A stretch of DNA of 64,000 bases from assembly GCA_027494135.1 (NCBI GenBank), contig JAOSJK010000012.1, forward strand, positions 5,001-69,000, read 5' to 3'. Both the position numbers and the translations under genes were made by a program. Shown in pieces: positions 29,464-39,536 of the stretch; position 1 is the first letter of the stretch; the number at the start of each line of letters is the position of its first letter. The DNA is from Acidimicrobiia bacterium. Its GTDB lineage: Bacteria > Actinomycetota > Acidimicrobiia > IMCC26256 > PALSA-610. The notes under the pieces are model-generated. The model was not told where the DNA came from, ran no database searches, and saw only the letters and a list, made by a program, of their open reading frames with translations.

Positions 29464-29499
29464 ACTCAGATGCTACTCCGAGTAGTACTCGAGTAGCAA
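29464..29499 (-). promoter_or_regulatory. mazEF promoter and operator
   Basis: On the minus strand TTGCTA (29499-29494) and TAGCAT (29475-29470) are 18 bases apart, and the ATG follows six bases after the -10: another probable leaderless start. A seven-base inverted repeat GCTACTC/GAGTAGC (29472-29478 and 29491-29497) overlaps both boxes and is a natural site for autorepression by MazE or MazEF. Confidence 0.6.
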
Positions 29500-29545
29500 A
29501 GCAATCCGGAGGTTGCTTCAAGGGGGCAGGCTGCGCAGATCCCTC

Positions 29546-30026
29546 CTAGTGGGGCCGGCCACCCGCCATGAGGTCGAGCGCGTGCTCCGCGACCACCAGC
29601 AGCACCTCGACGCCCTCGACCGCGCCGCCGGCGCTGCCGGGGGAGGTTGCAGACGAGCGCCTCCCCCAGCGTCCCGCAGGCGCCGCGCCCCAGCATCCCG
29701 AATCCCCGCCCGCCGGCGTCGGCCGAGCGGCGGATCGCCTCTGCGATCCCCGGTGCCTCGCGTTCGAGGACCGATCGCGTGCCCTCCGGGGTCTGGTCGC
29801 GTGGCCCGAACCCGGTGCCGCCGGTGGTGACCACGAGGCCACGGAACCCCGCGCAGAGATCGGTCAGCGCCGCTGCGACCGACTCGACTCCGTCGGGCAC
29901 CACCCGGGTCTCTGCGACCTCCCAGCCCGCCTCCCGGAGTCGCTGCGCTATCGCCGGCCCCGACCGATCCTCCCGCGAGCCCTCCGACGCGCCGTCGGAG
30001 ACCGTCAGCACCTTCGCCGCGCTCAC
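29546..30026 (-). CDS. MogA/MoaB-type molybdopterin adenylyltransferase-like protein (one frameshift)
   Basis: About 160 residues. AKVLTVSDGASEGSREDRSG, VVPDGVESVAAALTDLC, FRGLVVTTGGTGFGPRDQTP, EGTRSVLEREAPGIAEAIRR and LGRGACGTLGEALVCNLPG are hallmarks of the MoaB/MogA fold, which adenylylates molybdopterin. The last part (GAVEGVEVLLVVAEHALDLM) is in another frame; the break is near 29645. GTG start overlaps the rpe stop as GTGA. No other molybdenum-cofactor gene is in the window. Confidence 0.87.
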
Positions 30027-30672
30027 GCTCCGCACGCCGCCTCGCGGATCGCCCGGGCAGCCGCCGCCTGGTCGGCTGCGCCGAAGATCGCCGTACCGGC
30101 GACCAGCACGTCGGCGCCGGCGTCGGCGGCGAGCCGCGCGTTCGCGACCTTGATGCCACCGTCGATCTCGATCTCCACGGAGAGCGCCCCTCGTCGATCA
30201 CCCGGCGGGCCTCGCGGACCTTGTCGAGCACCTCGGGGATGAACGCCTGGCCGCCGAAGCCGGTCCGCACGCTCATCACCAGCAGGGTGTCGATCTCCCG
30301 CAGGTACGGCTCCACCGCAGCGAACGGCGTCTCGGGCTCGAAGGTGAGGCCGGTGCGCATGCCGAGGCCGCGGATCGCGTCGAGCAGCGGACGCGGGTCG
30401 CCCAGCTCGACGTGGACGGTGACGCCGTCGGCGCCGGCGTCGGCGAACGCCGCCAGCAGGGTGGCCGGTTCGGAGCACATGAGGTGACAGTCGAGGTACA
30501 GGTCCGTGCACTTGCGCAGCGACGCCACGACCGGCGGGCCGATCGAGAGGTTCGGCACGTAGTGGCCGTCCATGCAGTCGACGTGGAGGAGGTCTACCTC
30601 GCCCGACACGCGCTCGACCTCGGCCGCGAGGTGAGCGAAGTCGGCTGCCAGGATCGACGGTGCGACCTTCAT
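30023..30672 (-). CDS. rpe: ribulose-phosphate 3-epimerase (one frameshift)
   Basis: Interconverts ribulose-5-P and xylulose-5-P. MKVAPSILAADFAHLAAEVE, LLHVDCMDGHYVPNLSIGPP, DLYLDCHLMCSEPATLLAAF, VMSVRTGFGGQAFIPEVLDK and VEIEIDGGIKVANARLAADA are standard. The frame breaks near 30185 (after VIDEG). About 216 residues. Ribulose-5-P is a substrate of RibB, which may explain its place next to the riboflavin genes, as in Mycobacterium. Confidence 0.94.
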
Positions 30673-30742
30673 GACCGCCGAGGGTATCCGCGGCCCCGCG
30701 CTGCCGAGCGCCTTCCGGACTCCGGCGGCCGGAGCGACCGGT

Positions 30743-32041
30743 TCAAGCCCGTCGCTCCAGCGAGAGCACGAACATGCCGTCGCTCCCGGCGTCGTGCGGG
30801 AGGATCAGCGCGCCCCGGCCATGAGGGCGCCACGGCGCGCCCGGCGGCGCGAGGGCTGTGAAATCCGGCAGGTGCTCGGCGGCCCACGCGTCGACTTCCA
30901 GGGTCTCGGCGCGCGTGAGAGTGCAGACCGCGAACGTGAGGCGGCCACCGGGCTTGACCGCGCGCGCCGCTGCGGCGAGGAGCTCTCGCTGCAGGATCGC
31001 GAGGTCCTCGACGTCGCCGGGCTGCACGCGCCAGCGAGCATCGGGGCGACGGCGGAGCACCCCCAGCCCGGAGCAGGGCGCGTCGACGAGGACGCGGTCG
31101 AACGACGAGTCGACGGCGGGCAGCGCGCGGCCGTCGGCGACCGCAACGACGACCGAGCGGACCCCGACTCGACGCGCCGCGTCGCGCACGAGCCCGGCGC
31201 GCCCGGCGTGCACGTCGACCGCGACGACGAGTCCCCGATCGTCCATCAGCTCCGCCGCGGCGATGGCCTTCCCGCCGGGCGCCGCCGCGACGTCGAGCAC
31301 CCGCTCCCCCGCGAGCGGGGCGAGCATCGCCACCACCGCCTGGCTCCCCTGATCTTGCGGGGTGGCCCGGCCCTGCGCGACGGCGGGCAGCGCCCGGGGG
31401 TCGCCGATTCCCCGCACGACCAGCGAATCCGCGACGAGCAACCCGCGTTCGACGTGGGCTCCGCCGCCCTCCAGCTCGGCGGCCAGCGCCTCGACCGTGG
31501 TGCGGCGCGGGTTGATCCGGAGCGTCACGGCCGGCGCGGAGTTGTCGCGGTCGAGCACCCTGAGCGCGTCCGCCGTCCCGAGATCCCTCACGAGCGCCTC
31601 GACGATCCAGTCGGGGTGCGAGGTCCGCACGCCGATCGCCTCCGGGTCGTCTCCCTCCGGCCAGGGCCACGGCGGCCCGACCGTGCTCAGCGAGCGGAGC
31701 ACCGCGTTCACGAAGCCGGCGCCGCTCCGCGGCGTGACGGTGACGGTCTCGCCGACGGCCGCGTGCGGGGGAACGCCCTTGACCAGCTGGTAGGCACCCA
31801 GCCGGAGTGCGGCGCGCACCGGCGGGTCGAGCGTGTCGAGTTGACGCGACGACACGGTGGCGAGGAGATGATCGAGCGCGCGCTGCAACCGCACCGTCCC
31901 GTAGACGAGGTCGGTGGCGAAGGCCCGGTCGCGATCGGTGAGACGAGTACGCCGCAGGGCCTCGGGGAGCAGCGCATTGGCGTGGGCGCCCTGCTCGACG
32001 CGCTCGAGCACCTCGCGTGCGATACCTCGTGCCGAGGTCAA
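30743..32041 (-). CDS. rsmB: 16S rRNA (cytosine-967-C5) methyltransferase
   Basis: Intact, 432 residues. An N-terminal NusB-like RNA-binding domain (REVLERVEQGAHANALLPEA, RDRAFATDLVYGTVRLQRAL) precedes a SAM-dependent NOL1/NOP2/Sun domain. Seen: VLDVAAAPGGKAIAAAELM, VLVDAPCSGLGVLRRRPDAR and FAVCTLTRAETLEVDAW, giving both catalytic cysteines. The start is TTG at 32041, overlapping the fmt stop as TTGA. Confidence 0.94.
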   Translation of the reverse strand: MTSARGIAREVLERVEQGAHANALLPEALRRTRLTDRDRAFATDLVYGTVRLQRALDHLLATVSSRQLDTLDPPVRAALRLGAYQLVKGVPPHAAVGETVTVTPRSGAGFVNAVLRSLSTVGPPWPWPEGDDPEAIGVRTSHPDWIVEALVRDLGTADALRVLDRDNSAPAVTLRINPRRTTVEALAAELEGGGAHVERGLLVADSLVVRGIGDPRALPAVAQGRATPQDQGSQAVVAMLAPLAGERVLDVAAAPGGKAIAAAELMDDRGLVVAVDVHAGRAGLVRDAARRVGVRSVVVAVADGRALPAVDSSFDRVLVDAPCSGLGVLRRRPDARWRVQPGDVEDLAILQRELLAAAARAVKPGGRLTFAVCTLTRAETLEVDAWAAEHLPDFTALAPPGAPWRPHGRGALILPHDAGSDGMFVLSLERRA

Positions 32042-32962
32042 GCCCCCGCACCGCCGACGAGAGGGTCCAGCACGGTCGGACCGCGCCGACCAGCGAGCCA
32101 GGCGGCGCCGCTCATCGGCCGGCGCCCCTCCGGCTGCACCTCCAGCAGCAGGAGCGCTCCGGACCGCGTGCCCAGCAACGCCCCGTCACCGGAGCGGACG
32201 ACCTCGCCGGCGCCGGGACCGTCGGGCACGACCCGGGCGCGCGGCACCTTCACGCGCCCACCACCCACCTCGAACCACGCGCCCGGGCGTGGGCTGCCCG
32301 CTCGCACTACCCGCCCGAGATGCTCGGCGGGCAGCGCCGGGTCGATCCGGAACTCCGCCACTTCGAGCTTCGACGCGTAGGTCGGCTCACCGTTCTGGCG
32401 GGTCGGGACCATGTCGGGGACGCGGGGGACGACTTCGACGAGCAGCCGCGTTCCCTCGGACACGAGGAGGTGCCGCAGCTCGCCGGCCGTCGCCTCGGAG
32501 TCGATGGGGACCCTCTCGCTACGCGTAGACGGGACCCGTGTCGAGCCCGCGCTCCATGCGCATCACGCAGACACCGGTCTCGGTGTCTCCGGCGAGGATC
32601 GCGCGCTCCACGGGCGCGGCCCCGCGCCATCGCGGCAGCAGCGAGAAGTGGAGGTTGACGAACCCGTGCTCGGGGGTGGCGAGCAGGGCCTCGGGGAGAA
32701 TCTGCCCGAACGCCACCACGACCCCGAGCGTCGCCCCGCTCTCCCTCACCGGCTCGACGGCATCGGCGGCACGCTCCGGTGTCACGACCGGTAGACCGAG
32801 GTCGACGGCCGCGGCCTTCACCGGGCTCTGACGGACGCCACCCCCGCGGGCCCTACGACGGTCGGGCTGCGTGACGACCAGGGCCACCTCGTGGCCGGCG
32901 TGCACGAGTGCGTGCAACGGCGCCACCGCGTCGGTCGGAGTCCCCAGATAGACGAGTCGCAC
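32038..32962 (-). CDS. fmt: methionyl-tRNA formyltransferase (one frameshift)
   Basis: Formylates initiator Met-t[58 protein letters not shown] and [20 protein letters not shown] (with [20 protein letters not shown]) are conserved. The C-terminal OB part ([39 protein letters not shown]) is in another frame, the break lying near 32520. The GTG at 32962 starts the homology. About 308 residues. Confidence 0.94.
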
Positions 32963-32979
32963 CGGGACTCCCGGGCCGA

Positions 32980-33513
32980 TCAGAGCGCGTGATCGCTGCG
33001 GGGAACGGCGGCGCCCGGAACGCTCCCCGCGAAGGCCTGCTCGCGCAGCATCTTCATCGCCAGCTTCCGCTCGTCGGGGTCCAGGTGGTCGAGCATCAGC
33101 ACGCCCTGCAGGTGGTCGATCTCGTGCAGGAAGACGCGACCGAGCATCTCGTCGCCCTCGACGATCACCTCGTTGCCGTCGAGATCGATCGCCTTCACAG
33201 TGACCAGCTTCGGCCTGGAGATCTCGAAGGCGAGACCGGGCAGCGAGAGGCATCCCTCCTCGTACACCCACTCCCCCTCACCGGAGACGATCACGGGGTT
33301 GACCAGCACCGACGGGCCCTCGCCGATGTCGTAGACGAAGAACTGCTGCTGCACACCCACCTGAGGAGCGGCGAGGCCGACGCCCGGAGCTTCGTACATC
33401 GTCTCGTACATCGCGCCGACGATCTTTGCGAACGCGCCGTCGATCTCCGTCACCTCTGCGGTTGGGCGTCGGAGCACGGGGTCGCCGAAAGTCCGGATCG
33501 AGTAGGTCGTCAC
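32980..33513 (-). CDS. def: peptide deformylase
   Basis: Removes the N-formyl group from new proteins. All three metal-site motifs are present: [24 protein letters not shown] and [13 protein letters not shown]. Intact, 177 residues. GTG start coupled to the priA stop by GTGA. It is grouped with fmt, which adds the group it removes. Confidence 0.97.
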   Translation of the reverse strand: MTTYSIRTFGDPVLRRPTAEVTEIDGAFAKIVGAMYETMYEAPGVGLAAPQVGVQQQFFVYDIGEGPSVLVNPVIVSGEGEWVYEEGCLSLPGLAFEISRPKLVTVKAIDLDGNEVIVEGDEMLGRVFLHEIDHLQGVLMLDHLDPDERKLAMKMLREQAFAGSVPGAAVPRSDHAL

Positions 33514-35468
33514 CCCGTCAGTGTACCGACCGCCCCCGTCGTCCTTTCACCGCGCAGCGGGTCCACCTCACACCGGAGTCGCCCCAACGCCCTCGCAGCA
33601 GGGAGCGCGCTCTCCAGGGCATCTGCTAGCGATCCTGCGTCGGGCGCCTTCACGAGGGCGCGAACAGCACCGCCGAAGACGGTCGGACCGACCACCGACA
33701 CGGCTCCTGCCCCGCCGGGCACCTCCCGCAACCGCGCAACCGCGGATTCCACGGCGGCCTCGTCGCCGCTCAGCTCCGCCATCGCGACGACGGGCGGCAG
33801 ATCGACCATCTGCCTCACGCTCCGCTCCGCTCCGGCCAGCAGGCCCGGGTCGGCGCGGACAGCGGCCTGCAGGACGCTGTGCTCCGGGAGCCGCGTCTGG
33901 ACGAGTAGACGCGTCTCGGAGCGGGGACGGCCGGCGAGCAGGTGAGCGCCGCGTACCAGGAGCCACATGGCCTGCTCGGCGGCACGGAAGCGGGGCGCGA
34001 GCAGCTCCTGGTCGAAGTCGAGGTACGCGACGACGGCCGGCCGGCGGCGCCGCACCTCGCTCCTGTGGAGCACCGCCTCGGTGCCCACCAGTACGGGGGC
34101 CGCCGGAACCTCGACCGTCGACGCGTCAACCTCACCGACCTCGGTGCGGGGCAGCAGCGCTGCGAGCTCCTCGCGCACGCGCGTCACGCCCGATCGCAGC
34201 GTCCGGAGCGCGATCGCTCCGCAGTGCGGACAGACCCGACCGCTGGACTCCCTCCCGTACCAGCGCGCGACTCCGCCGCGGGCTCCCTGCCGTCGGGGGC
34301 ACGATCCGAAGAGACTGCGTCTGCCGCGGTGCTCCACAGCGGCGCCCCCGACCGGTCCCGCCGGACCAGCTTCCCGCACTCGCCGCAGGCGAGAAGCCTC
34401 GCTCTCCCGCGGCGGTTCAGGACGCAGACGGTGATCTGTCCCTGCGCGAGGCAGTGACGGATCGCCGCGGCCAGATGCTCGGAGAAGAGCCCCGAGCCGG
34501 GCGGGTCTGCGCGCCGGTCGACGACATCGACGCGCGGCCATCCCGCCGCCTCGACCGCGCGGGGAATCGTGACCGGCTCACCCACTGAGGCGATGGAGTC
34601 GAGTGTCGGCGCTGCCGACAGGATCACGTATCGCGCACCGGCCCGCCGAGCCCTCTCGTCGAGCAGATCGCGCGCGTGCCACGCGGGCACACGCTCCTCC
34701 TTGAGCGCCTCGTCGGCGTCGTCGACGACGATCGCCGCCCGCAGGTCCGGGACGGGGGCGAGCGCCGCGAGCCGCCCGCCCGCGACGACCACCCCTCCCG
34801 ACCGCGCTCTCCGCCAGGCGGCCGTGCGGACGGCCGCCGAGTCGTCGCCGCGGAGCAGGACGGCGTCACGCCCGATCCCGACCAGCCATCTCACCAGTGC
34901 GCCGGCCTTCGCCCCGTCGGCGATGGTGACGATGGTCGATCCATCCTCCGCCATGAGCCCCGCCACGAGACGTCGCCGGTCGAGCAGCGGTGGCCAGCGG
35001 ATCAGCGACCGCTCTCCTCGCGCGCGGCCCTTGTCGCAGCGTCGGCGGCCGAGTCCGCCGTCGCGTCCGGCCCTCCGGTCGGTGCGGGGCCGCCGGCGGG
35101 CGTCGCCGTGGGACGCGGTCGCGCCGCCGCGGCGGCTCCGCCCGCAGCGACGTTGTTCGGAGGCGACGCCGAACGGAGCAGCGCGACACGCGACCCCGCG
35201 TACCGGTGCGCCGCCCACGCCGTCAGGTCGATCACCTCATCGGGGGGCCCTCCGAGACGGCGGCGATCACCGGTAGCAACGTCTCGGGTGGGGCGAACGA
35301 CTCCACCCCTTCAGCGACGACCCAACCACGTACCCGCCGGCCGTGCAGCGAGACGCGCACGATCGTGCCCACCCTCACCAGTTGCGCAAGGTCGTCCGGT
35401 ACCGCGTAGTCGAAAGCGCGATCAATCGCGACGACATCGGGGACGACACGGCAGACCCGCGCCGCCAC
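33510..35468 (-). CDS. priA: PriA-like primosomal protein lacking helicase motifs (three frameshifts)
   Basis: About 650 residues. N-terminal 3'-end-binding part: RVCRVVPDVVAIDRAFDYAV then PDDLAQLVRVGTIVRVSLHG. The helicase core is present but Walker A is missing (STIVTIADGAKAGALVRWLV) and the DEEH box reads DDADEALKEE. The zinc region has LACGECGKLV and VCPHCGAIAL, with some expected cysteines replaced. The C-terminus (LDFDQELLAPRFRAAEQAMW, TRLPEHSVLQAAV) fits the family. Actinobacterial PriA proteins are known to be degenerate in this way, so loss of ATPase is probably real. Breaks near 35240 (G run), 35000 and 34260-34300. Confidence 0.86.
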
Positions 35469-35473
35469 CGCGG

Positions 35474-36677
35474 CTACGCGAGGCTCTCGGCCGCGCGCCG
35501 GAGCTCGCCCGCGAACGGTTCCGTCTGCTCCCAGGTGAACCCGTCGTCGTCAGTCCGGCCGAAGTGGCCGTAAGCGGCTGTTCGCCGATAGATCGGCCGC
35601 CTGAGGTCGAGACGTTCGATCAGAGCCGCCGGTCGCATGTCGAAGTGGTCGCGCACCATCGCCTCGAGCTTCTCCGGAGCGATCTCGGAAGTACCGAAGG
35701 TCTCGACCATGATCGAGACGGGGTGGGCGACCCCGATCGCGTAGGCGACCTGCGCCTCGCACCGGCTCGCGATTCCGGCCGCCACCACCGACTTGGCGAT
35801 CTGCCGCACCGCGTACGCGGCTGAGCGGTCCACCTTCGTCGGATCCTTGCCCGAGAACGCACCGCCACCGTGTCGCGCCATCCCACCGTAGGTGTCGACG
35901 ATGATCTTGCGGCCCGTGAGCCCGCAGTCTGCGTGCGGGCCCCCGAGCTCGAAGGCGCCGGTCGGGTTCACGAAGGTCTCGTAGCCGTCACCGGCGAACT
36001 GCTCGGGCAGCGAGGGGCGGATCACGTGCTCGATCAGGGCGGGTCGGATGTCTCCGTCGATCGTGACCCCCGGGTCGTGCTGCGTCGAGATGAGGACGGT
36101 CTGCAGGCGCTTCGGGACACCGTCTTCGTACTCGACGCTCACCTGTGTCTTGCCGTCGGGGCGCAGGAAGTCGACGATCTTCTCCTTGCGGACCTGCGCC
36201 AACCTCGCGGCCAGTCTGTGCGCGAGCCAGATGGGCATCGGGAGCAGGTCGGGGGGTGTCGTCGCACGCGTAGCCGAACATCATCCCCTGATCGCCGGCG
36301 CCGACCTCGTCGTAGTGGTCGCCGCCGCCGGCACGTTGCTCCAGCGCCTTGTCGACACCCTGGGCGATGTCGGGTGACTGCTCGTCGACCGAGACCATGA
36401 CGCCGCAGGTGCGGCCGTCGATGCCGTAGCGCGCATCGGTGTAGCCGATCTCGCAGACGGCATCCCGCGCGATTCGCGAGATGTCGGGATGGGCGGATGT
36501 GCTTATCTCGCCCGCGACGACCACCAGCCCGGTCGTGACCATCGTCTCGCAGGCGACCCGAGCGTAGGGGTCGTCGGCCAGGACGGCGTCGAGGACGCTG
36601 TCACTGATCTGGTCGGCCATCTTGTCGGGGTGGCCCTCGGTGACCGACTCCGATGTGAAGGTGTGGCGGTTGCTCAC
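35474..36677 (-). CDS. metK: S-adenosylmethionine synthetase (one frameshift)
   Basis: Makes SAM from methionine and [80 protein letters not shown] and [19 protein letters not shown] are signature sequences. The frame breaks at a six-G run near 36250. About 401 residues. ATG start; 88 bases separate it from coaBC and no SAM riboswitch is recognisable there. Confidence 0.96.
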
Positions 36678-36765
36678 TGGAACTCCTGCTCCTGCCGTGA
36701 TCTCGGGTGCGGTGGGCTCGGCCTCCGGACCCGAGGAGGCTAGCCGGGGCCGCCGCTCCGACCTC

Positions 36766-37977
36766 TCAGGGACCGGCGCCGCCGCCGTCCCTCGCTGCGA
36801 GTCCGCCCTCGATGCGGTCGACCACGACCTCGGCGAGGGCCGCCTTGGACATGAGCGGTAGCTCGTCGACCCCGCCTGCGGAGTCGAGCAGGGTCGCCCT
36901 GTTCGTGTCGACCTCGAACCCCGAGCCGGGCTCCGTCACATCGTTGGCGACTATGAGGTCGAGGCGCTTGGCAGTCAGCTTGGCCGCCGCGTTCGCCCGT
37001 AGGTTCCCCGTCTCGGCGGCGAAGCCGACGAGCATCTGACCGGCGGCCTTGCGCTCGCCGAGCATCGCCAGGATGTCGGGGGTCGGCTCCAGGAGGATCT
37101 CCGGAACGCCGCCGCCCTTCTTGATCTTGGTCGGGGCCGCGGTCTTCGGTCGGAAGTCGGCGACGGCGGCGGCCATGACGACGGCGTCACTCCGATCGAA
37201 CCTGTCGAGGACCACATCGGCCATCTCCTGCGCCGACTCGACGCGTACGACCTCGATCCCCTCACGGGTCGGACGCGATGTCGTCGTGACGAGCACGACC
37301 TCGGCACCGCGACGCGCCGCGGCTGCTGCGACCGCGTCGCCCATCTTCCCGGACGACCGATTCCCGATGTAGCGGACCGGATCGATCGCCTCGCGGGTAC
37401 CTCCCGAGGTCACAAGCACCCTGCGACCGGTGAGGGGCCCGGACCCTCCACCCACCAGACCGAGAGCCGCATCGACGATGCGGGCGGGGTCGGCGAGCCG
37501 CCCGACGCCGACGTCACCACCCGCCAAGGGGCCGGCGTCGGGGCCGACCAGGTGCACGCCACGCGCGAGGAGGGTCTCCACGTTCGCCCTCACCGCAGGG
37601 TGCTCCCACATCTCGGTGTGCATCGCCGGAGCGAGGAGCACGGGTGCCCGCGTGGCCAGCAGGGTCGCCGTGAGCAGATCGTCGGAGATGCCGGCTGCGT
37701 ACTTGCCGAGCAGCTTCGCGGTGGCCGGAGCCACGATCACCAGATCGGCCGACTGCCCCAGCGTCGTGTGCGGGACGGGCTCGGGCGCGCCGAGAAGGGT
37801 GGTGCGCGCAGGCTCCGAGGCGAGCGCGGAGAAGGTGAGCGGGCCCACGAAGTGCGTGGCGCCCTCGGTGAGCACCGGCGCCACGTGCATGCCGGACTCG
37901 ACCAGGAGGCGACAGACCTCGACCGCCTTGTACGCGGCGATGCCACCGCAGACCCCGAGCACCACGCGACGGCTCAT
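36766..37977 (-). CDS. coaBC: phosphopantothenoylcysteine decarboxylase / phosphopantothenate-cysteine ligase
   Basis: Bifunctional coenzyme A enzyme, intact, 403 residues. The CoaC flavoprotein half has [40 protein letters not shown] and [13 protein letters not shown]. The CoaB half has [20 protein letters not shown] with [14 protein letters not shown], and [17 protein letters not shown]. It lies between rpoZ and metK, as in mycobacteria. Confidence 0.97.
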   Translation of the reverse strand: MSRRVVLGVCGGIAAYKAVEVCRLLVESGMHVAPVLTEGATHFVGPLTFSALASEPARTTLLGAPEPVPHTTLGQSADLVIVAPATAKLLGKYAAGISDDLLTATLLATRAPVLLAPAMHTEMWEHPAVRANVETLLARGVHLVGPDAGPLAGGDVGVGRLADPARIVDAALGLVGGGSGPLTGRRVLVTSGGTREAIDPVRYIGNRSSGKMGDAVAAAAARRGAEVVLVTTTSRPTREGIEVVRVESAQEMADVVLDRFDRSDAVVMAAAVADFRPKTAAPTKIKKGGGVPEILLEPTPDILAMLGERKAAGQMLVGFAAETGNLRANAAAKLTAKRLDLIVANDVTEPGSGFEVDTNRATLLDSAGGVDELPLMSKAALAEVVVDRIEGGLAARDGGGAGP

Positions 37978-37991
37978 CGTCGGGGCGTCGC

Positions 37992-38346
37992 TCAGCCTGC
38001 GGGTTCCGTCGACTCCTCGGCGACGGTGTCGCCGGTCGACGCGTCGCCCTCGGCGCCCTCGGCGGCGTCTGCGATCTCTTCCCCTTCGGGAGACTCGCCC
38101 GGCACGATCCGCTCGTAGACGATCTTCCCCTCAACGACCTCCTCCAGGGCGATCGAGAGCGGCTTGCGCGAGACGGACGTGACCTGGGGCGGAACTATGC
38201 GCCCGAGCCCCTCACCGAGCTGGTTGTAGTAGTCGTTGATCTCGCGGGCCCGCTTCGACGAGAGCGTCACCAGCGTGAACTTGCAGTCGACGCGATCGAG
38301 GAGATCCTCGATCCGGGGCTCCGTCAGAGACGCGTGTGTCGGGCAT
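37992..38346 (-). CDS. rpoZ: RNA polymerase omega subunit (probable one-base frameshift near the start)
   Basis: Stabilises the beta-prime subunit of RNA polymerase. The family core is LTEPRIEDLLDRVDCKFTLV then TLSSKRAREINDYYNQLGEG. A short reading from GTG 38270 would cut off the conserved RIEDLLDRVDCKFTL. ATG 38346, preceded by GGAGAA at seven bases, reads MPDTR in another frame and joins after one base correction near 38330. A tail of about 50 acidic residues (rich in Glu, Ala, Gly) follows the core. Confidence 0.88.
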
Positions 38347-38366
38347 CGGCTGTTCTCCAGCGTCGT

Positions 38367-38408
38367 GGGCGGGGCGTTGCGGGCGGGGCGTTGCGGGCGG
38401 GGCGTTGC
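38367..38408. repeat. three perfect 14-bp tandem repeats
   Basis: GGGCGGGGCGTTGC occurs three times head to tail (38367-38380, 38381-38394, 38395-38408) in the 109-base gap between gmk and rpoZ, about 20 bases before the rpoZ start. In the rpoZ direction the unit reads GCAACGCCCCGCCC. No match to a known regulator site can be claimed. Confidence 0.9.
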
Positions 38409-38455
38409 CAGAGCAGCGGATCTGCTGCCAACTCGGGCACGTGGCGGTCGGCCGG

Positions 38456-39043
38456 TCAGTCGGCCGGTCCGTCGTGGTCGCCCTCCCGGCGGGCCCTCAG
38501 AATAGCAGCAACGTCACTCACGGCCGTCTCCAGGTCGTCGTTCACGACCACGGCGTCGAAGCGGCCCGCCTGGGCCTCCTCGGCCGAAGCCTCGGCCAGG
38601 CGCCGCTCCACCGCCTCCGGCGAGTCCTGTCCACGGCCGACGATTCGCGCTCTCTGCACCTCTCGCGAAGGCGGCCGGAGGAACACGAGCAGCGCTTCCG
38701 GGCAGGAGTCCCTGATCGCGAGCGCCCCCTGGACATCGACCTCCAGGAGCACGTCGCGACCCGCCGCGAGGTGCTCGCGGACCGGACCGGCCGGCGTCCC
38801 CTTCAGGTCGCCGAAGACCTCGAACCACTCGAGGAAGCCGCCATCGTCCCTCGCGCGCTCGAACTCCTCGCGCTCGACGAAGTGGTAGTCGACCCCGTCG
38901 ATCTCACCGGGGCGCGCGGGCCGGGTCGCCCATGACACAGACCACCGCATCTCGGGCTCCATCTCGCGGAGCCGCCTGCCGACCGTCCCCTTGCCGGTGC
39001 CGGAGGGCCCCGAGAGCACCAGCAGGATGCCGCGCCGGCTCAC
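38456..39043 (-). CDS. gmk: guanylate kinase
   Basis: Phosphorylates GMP to GDP. P-loop LLVLSGPSGTGKGTVGRRLR, GMP-binding VSWATRPARPGEIDGVDYHF and LLEVDVQGALAIRDSCPEA are present. Intact, 195 residues, starting with GTG overlapped with the mihF stop (GTGA). Confidence 0.97.
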   Translation of the reverse strand: MSRRGILLVLSGPSGTGKGTVGRRLREMEPEMRWSVSWATRPARPGEIDGVDYHFVEREEFERARDDGGFLEWFEVFGDLKGTPAGPVREHLAAGRDVLLEVDVQGALAIRDSCPEALLVFLRPPSREVQRARIVGRGQDSPEAVERRLAEASAEEAQAGRFDAVVVNDDLETAVSDVAAILRARREGDHDGPAD

Positions 39044-39372
39044 CCCCGTTCGAAGTAGTCGAGAAGCGCGCTGCGCTGGTTGCGGCCGAGGCCCTGGAGC
39101 CTGCGCTCCGGGCTGATCTTGAGCTCCTCGACCAGACGCCGTGCACGCACCTTCCCGAGGCCGGGCATCGACTCGATCGCGCTCAGCACCTTGAGGCTCG
39201 CCAGCGCGCGTGCCTCATCGCCCTCGCCACCCGCTTGCTCGAGGAGCTCGCTCAGGTTCATGGCGCCCATCTTGAGCTTCTCCTTGGCCTCGGCGCGCGT
39301 GCGGCGTGCCCGAGTGGCCTTCTCGAGGGCCGCGGCGCGTGCCTCAGGCGTCAGCTCGGGAGGTCTCGGCAT
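39040..39372 (-). CDS. mihF: actinobacterial integration host factor
   Basis: Nucleoid-associated DNA-bending protein, unrelated to enteric IHF and restricted to actinobacteria. 110 residues: PRPPELTPEARAAALEKATR, ARRTRAEAKEKLKMG, then the conserved IESMPGLGKVRARRLVEELK and RRLQGLGRNQRSALLDYF helix-turn-helix part. This gene is a useful taxonomic marker in the window. It lies between pyrF and gmk, exactly as in Mycobacterium. Confidence 0.95.
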   Translation of the reverse strand: MPRPPELTPEARAAALEKATRARRTRAEAKEKLKMGAMNLSELLEQAGGEGDEARALASLKVLSAIESMPGLGKVRARRLVEELKISPERRLQGLGRNQRSALLDYFERG

Positions 39373-39536
39373 GGCAGTCCTTTGCGGTCGGGATCACACG
39401 CGGGATCTCACGTAGTACAGCGATGAACAGCGATATGGGCCGCTTCACGGTCGCCGGACGCGGCGCGCAGGTCAGCATACACAGCGATCTCCGAGCGGCA
39501 ACCCGGCGGCTGCTTGCGCTCCGCCGCGGCGTTCGG

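Noticed and set aside
36678..36765. SAM riboswitch before metK
   Set aside because: The 88-base gap has no recognisable SAM-I, SAM-II or SAM-IV core.
39400..39490. Three ACAGCGAT words upstream of mihF as a CRISPR-like or iteron array
   Set aside because: The words are eight bases long, unevenly spaced and without conserved flanks.
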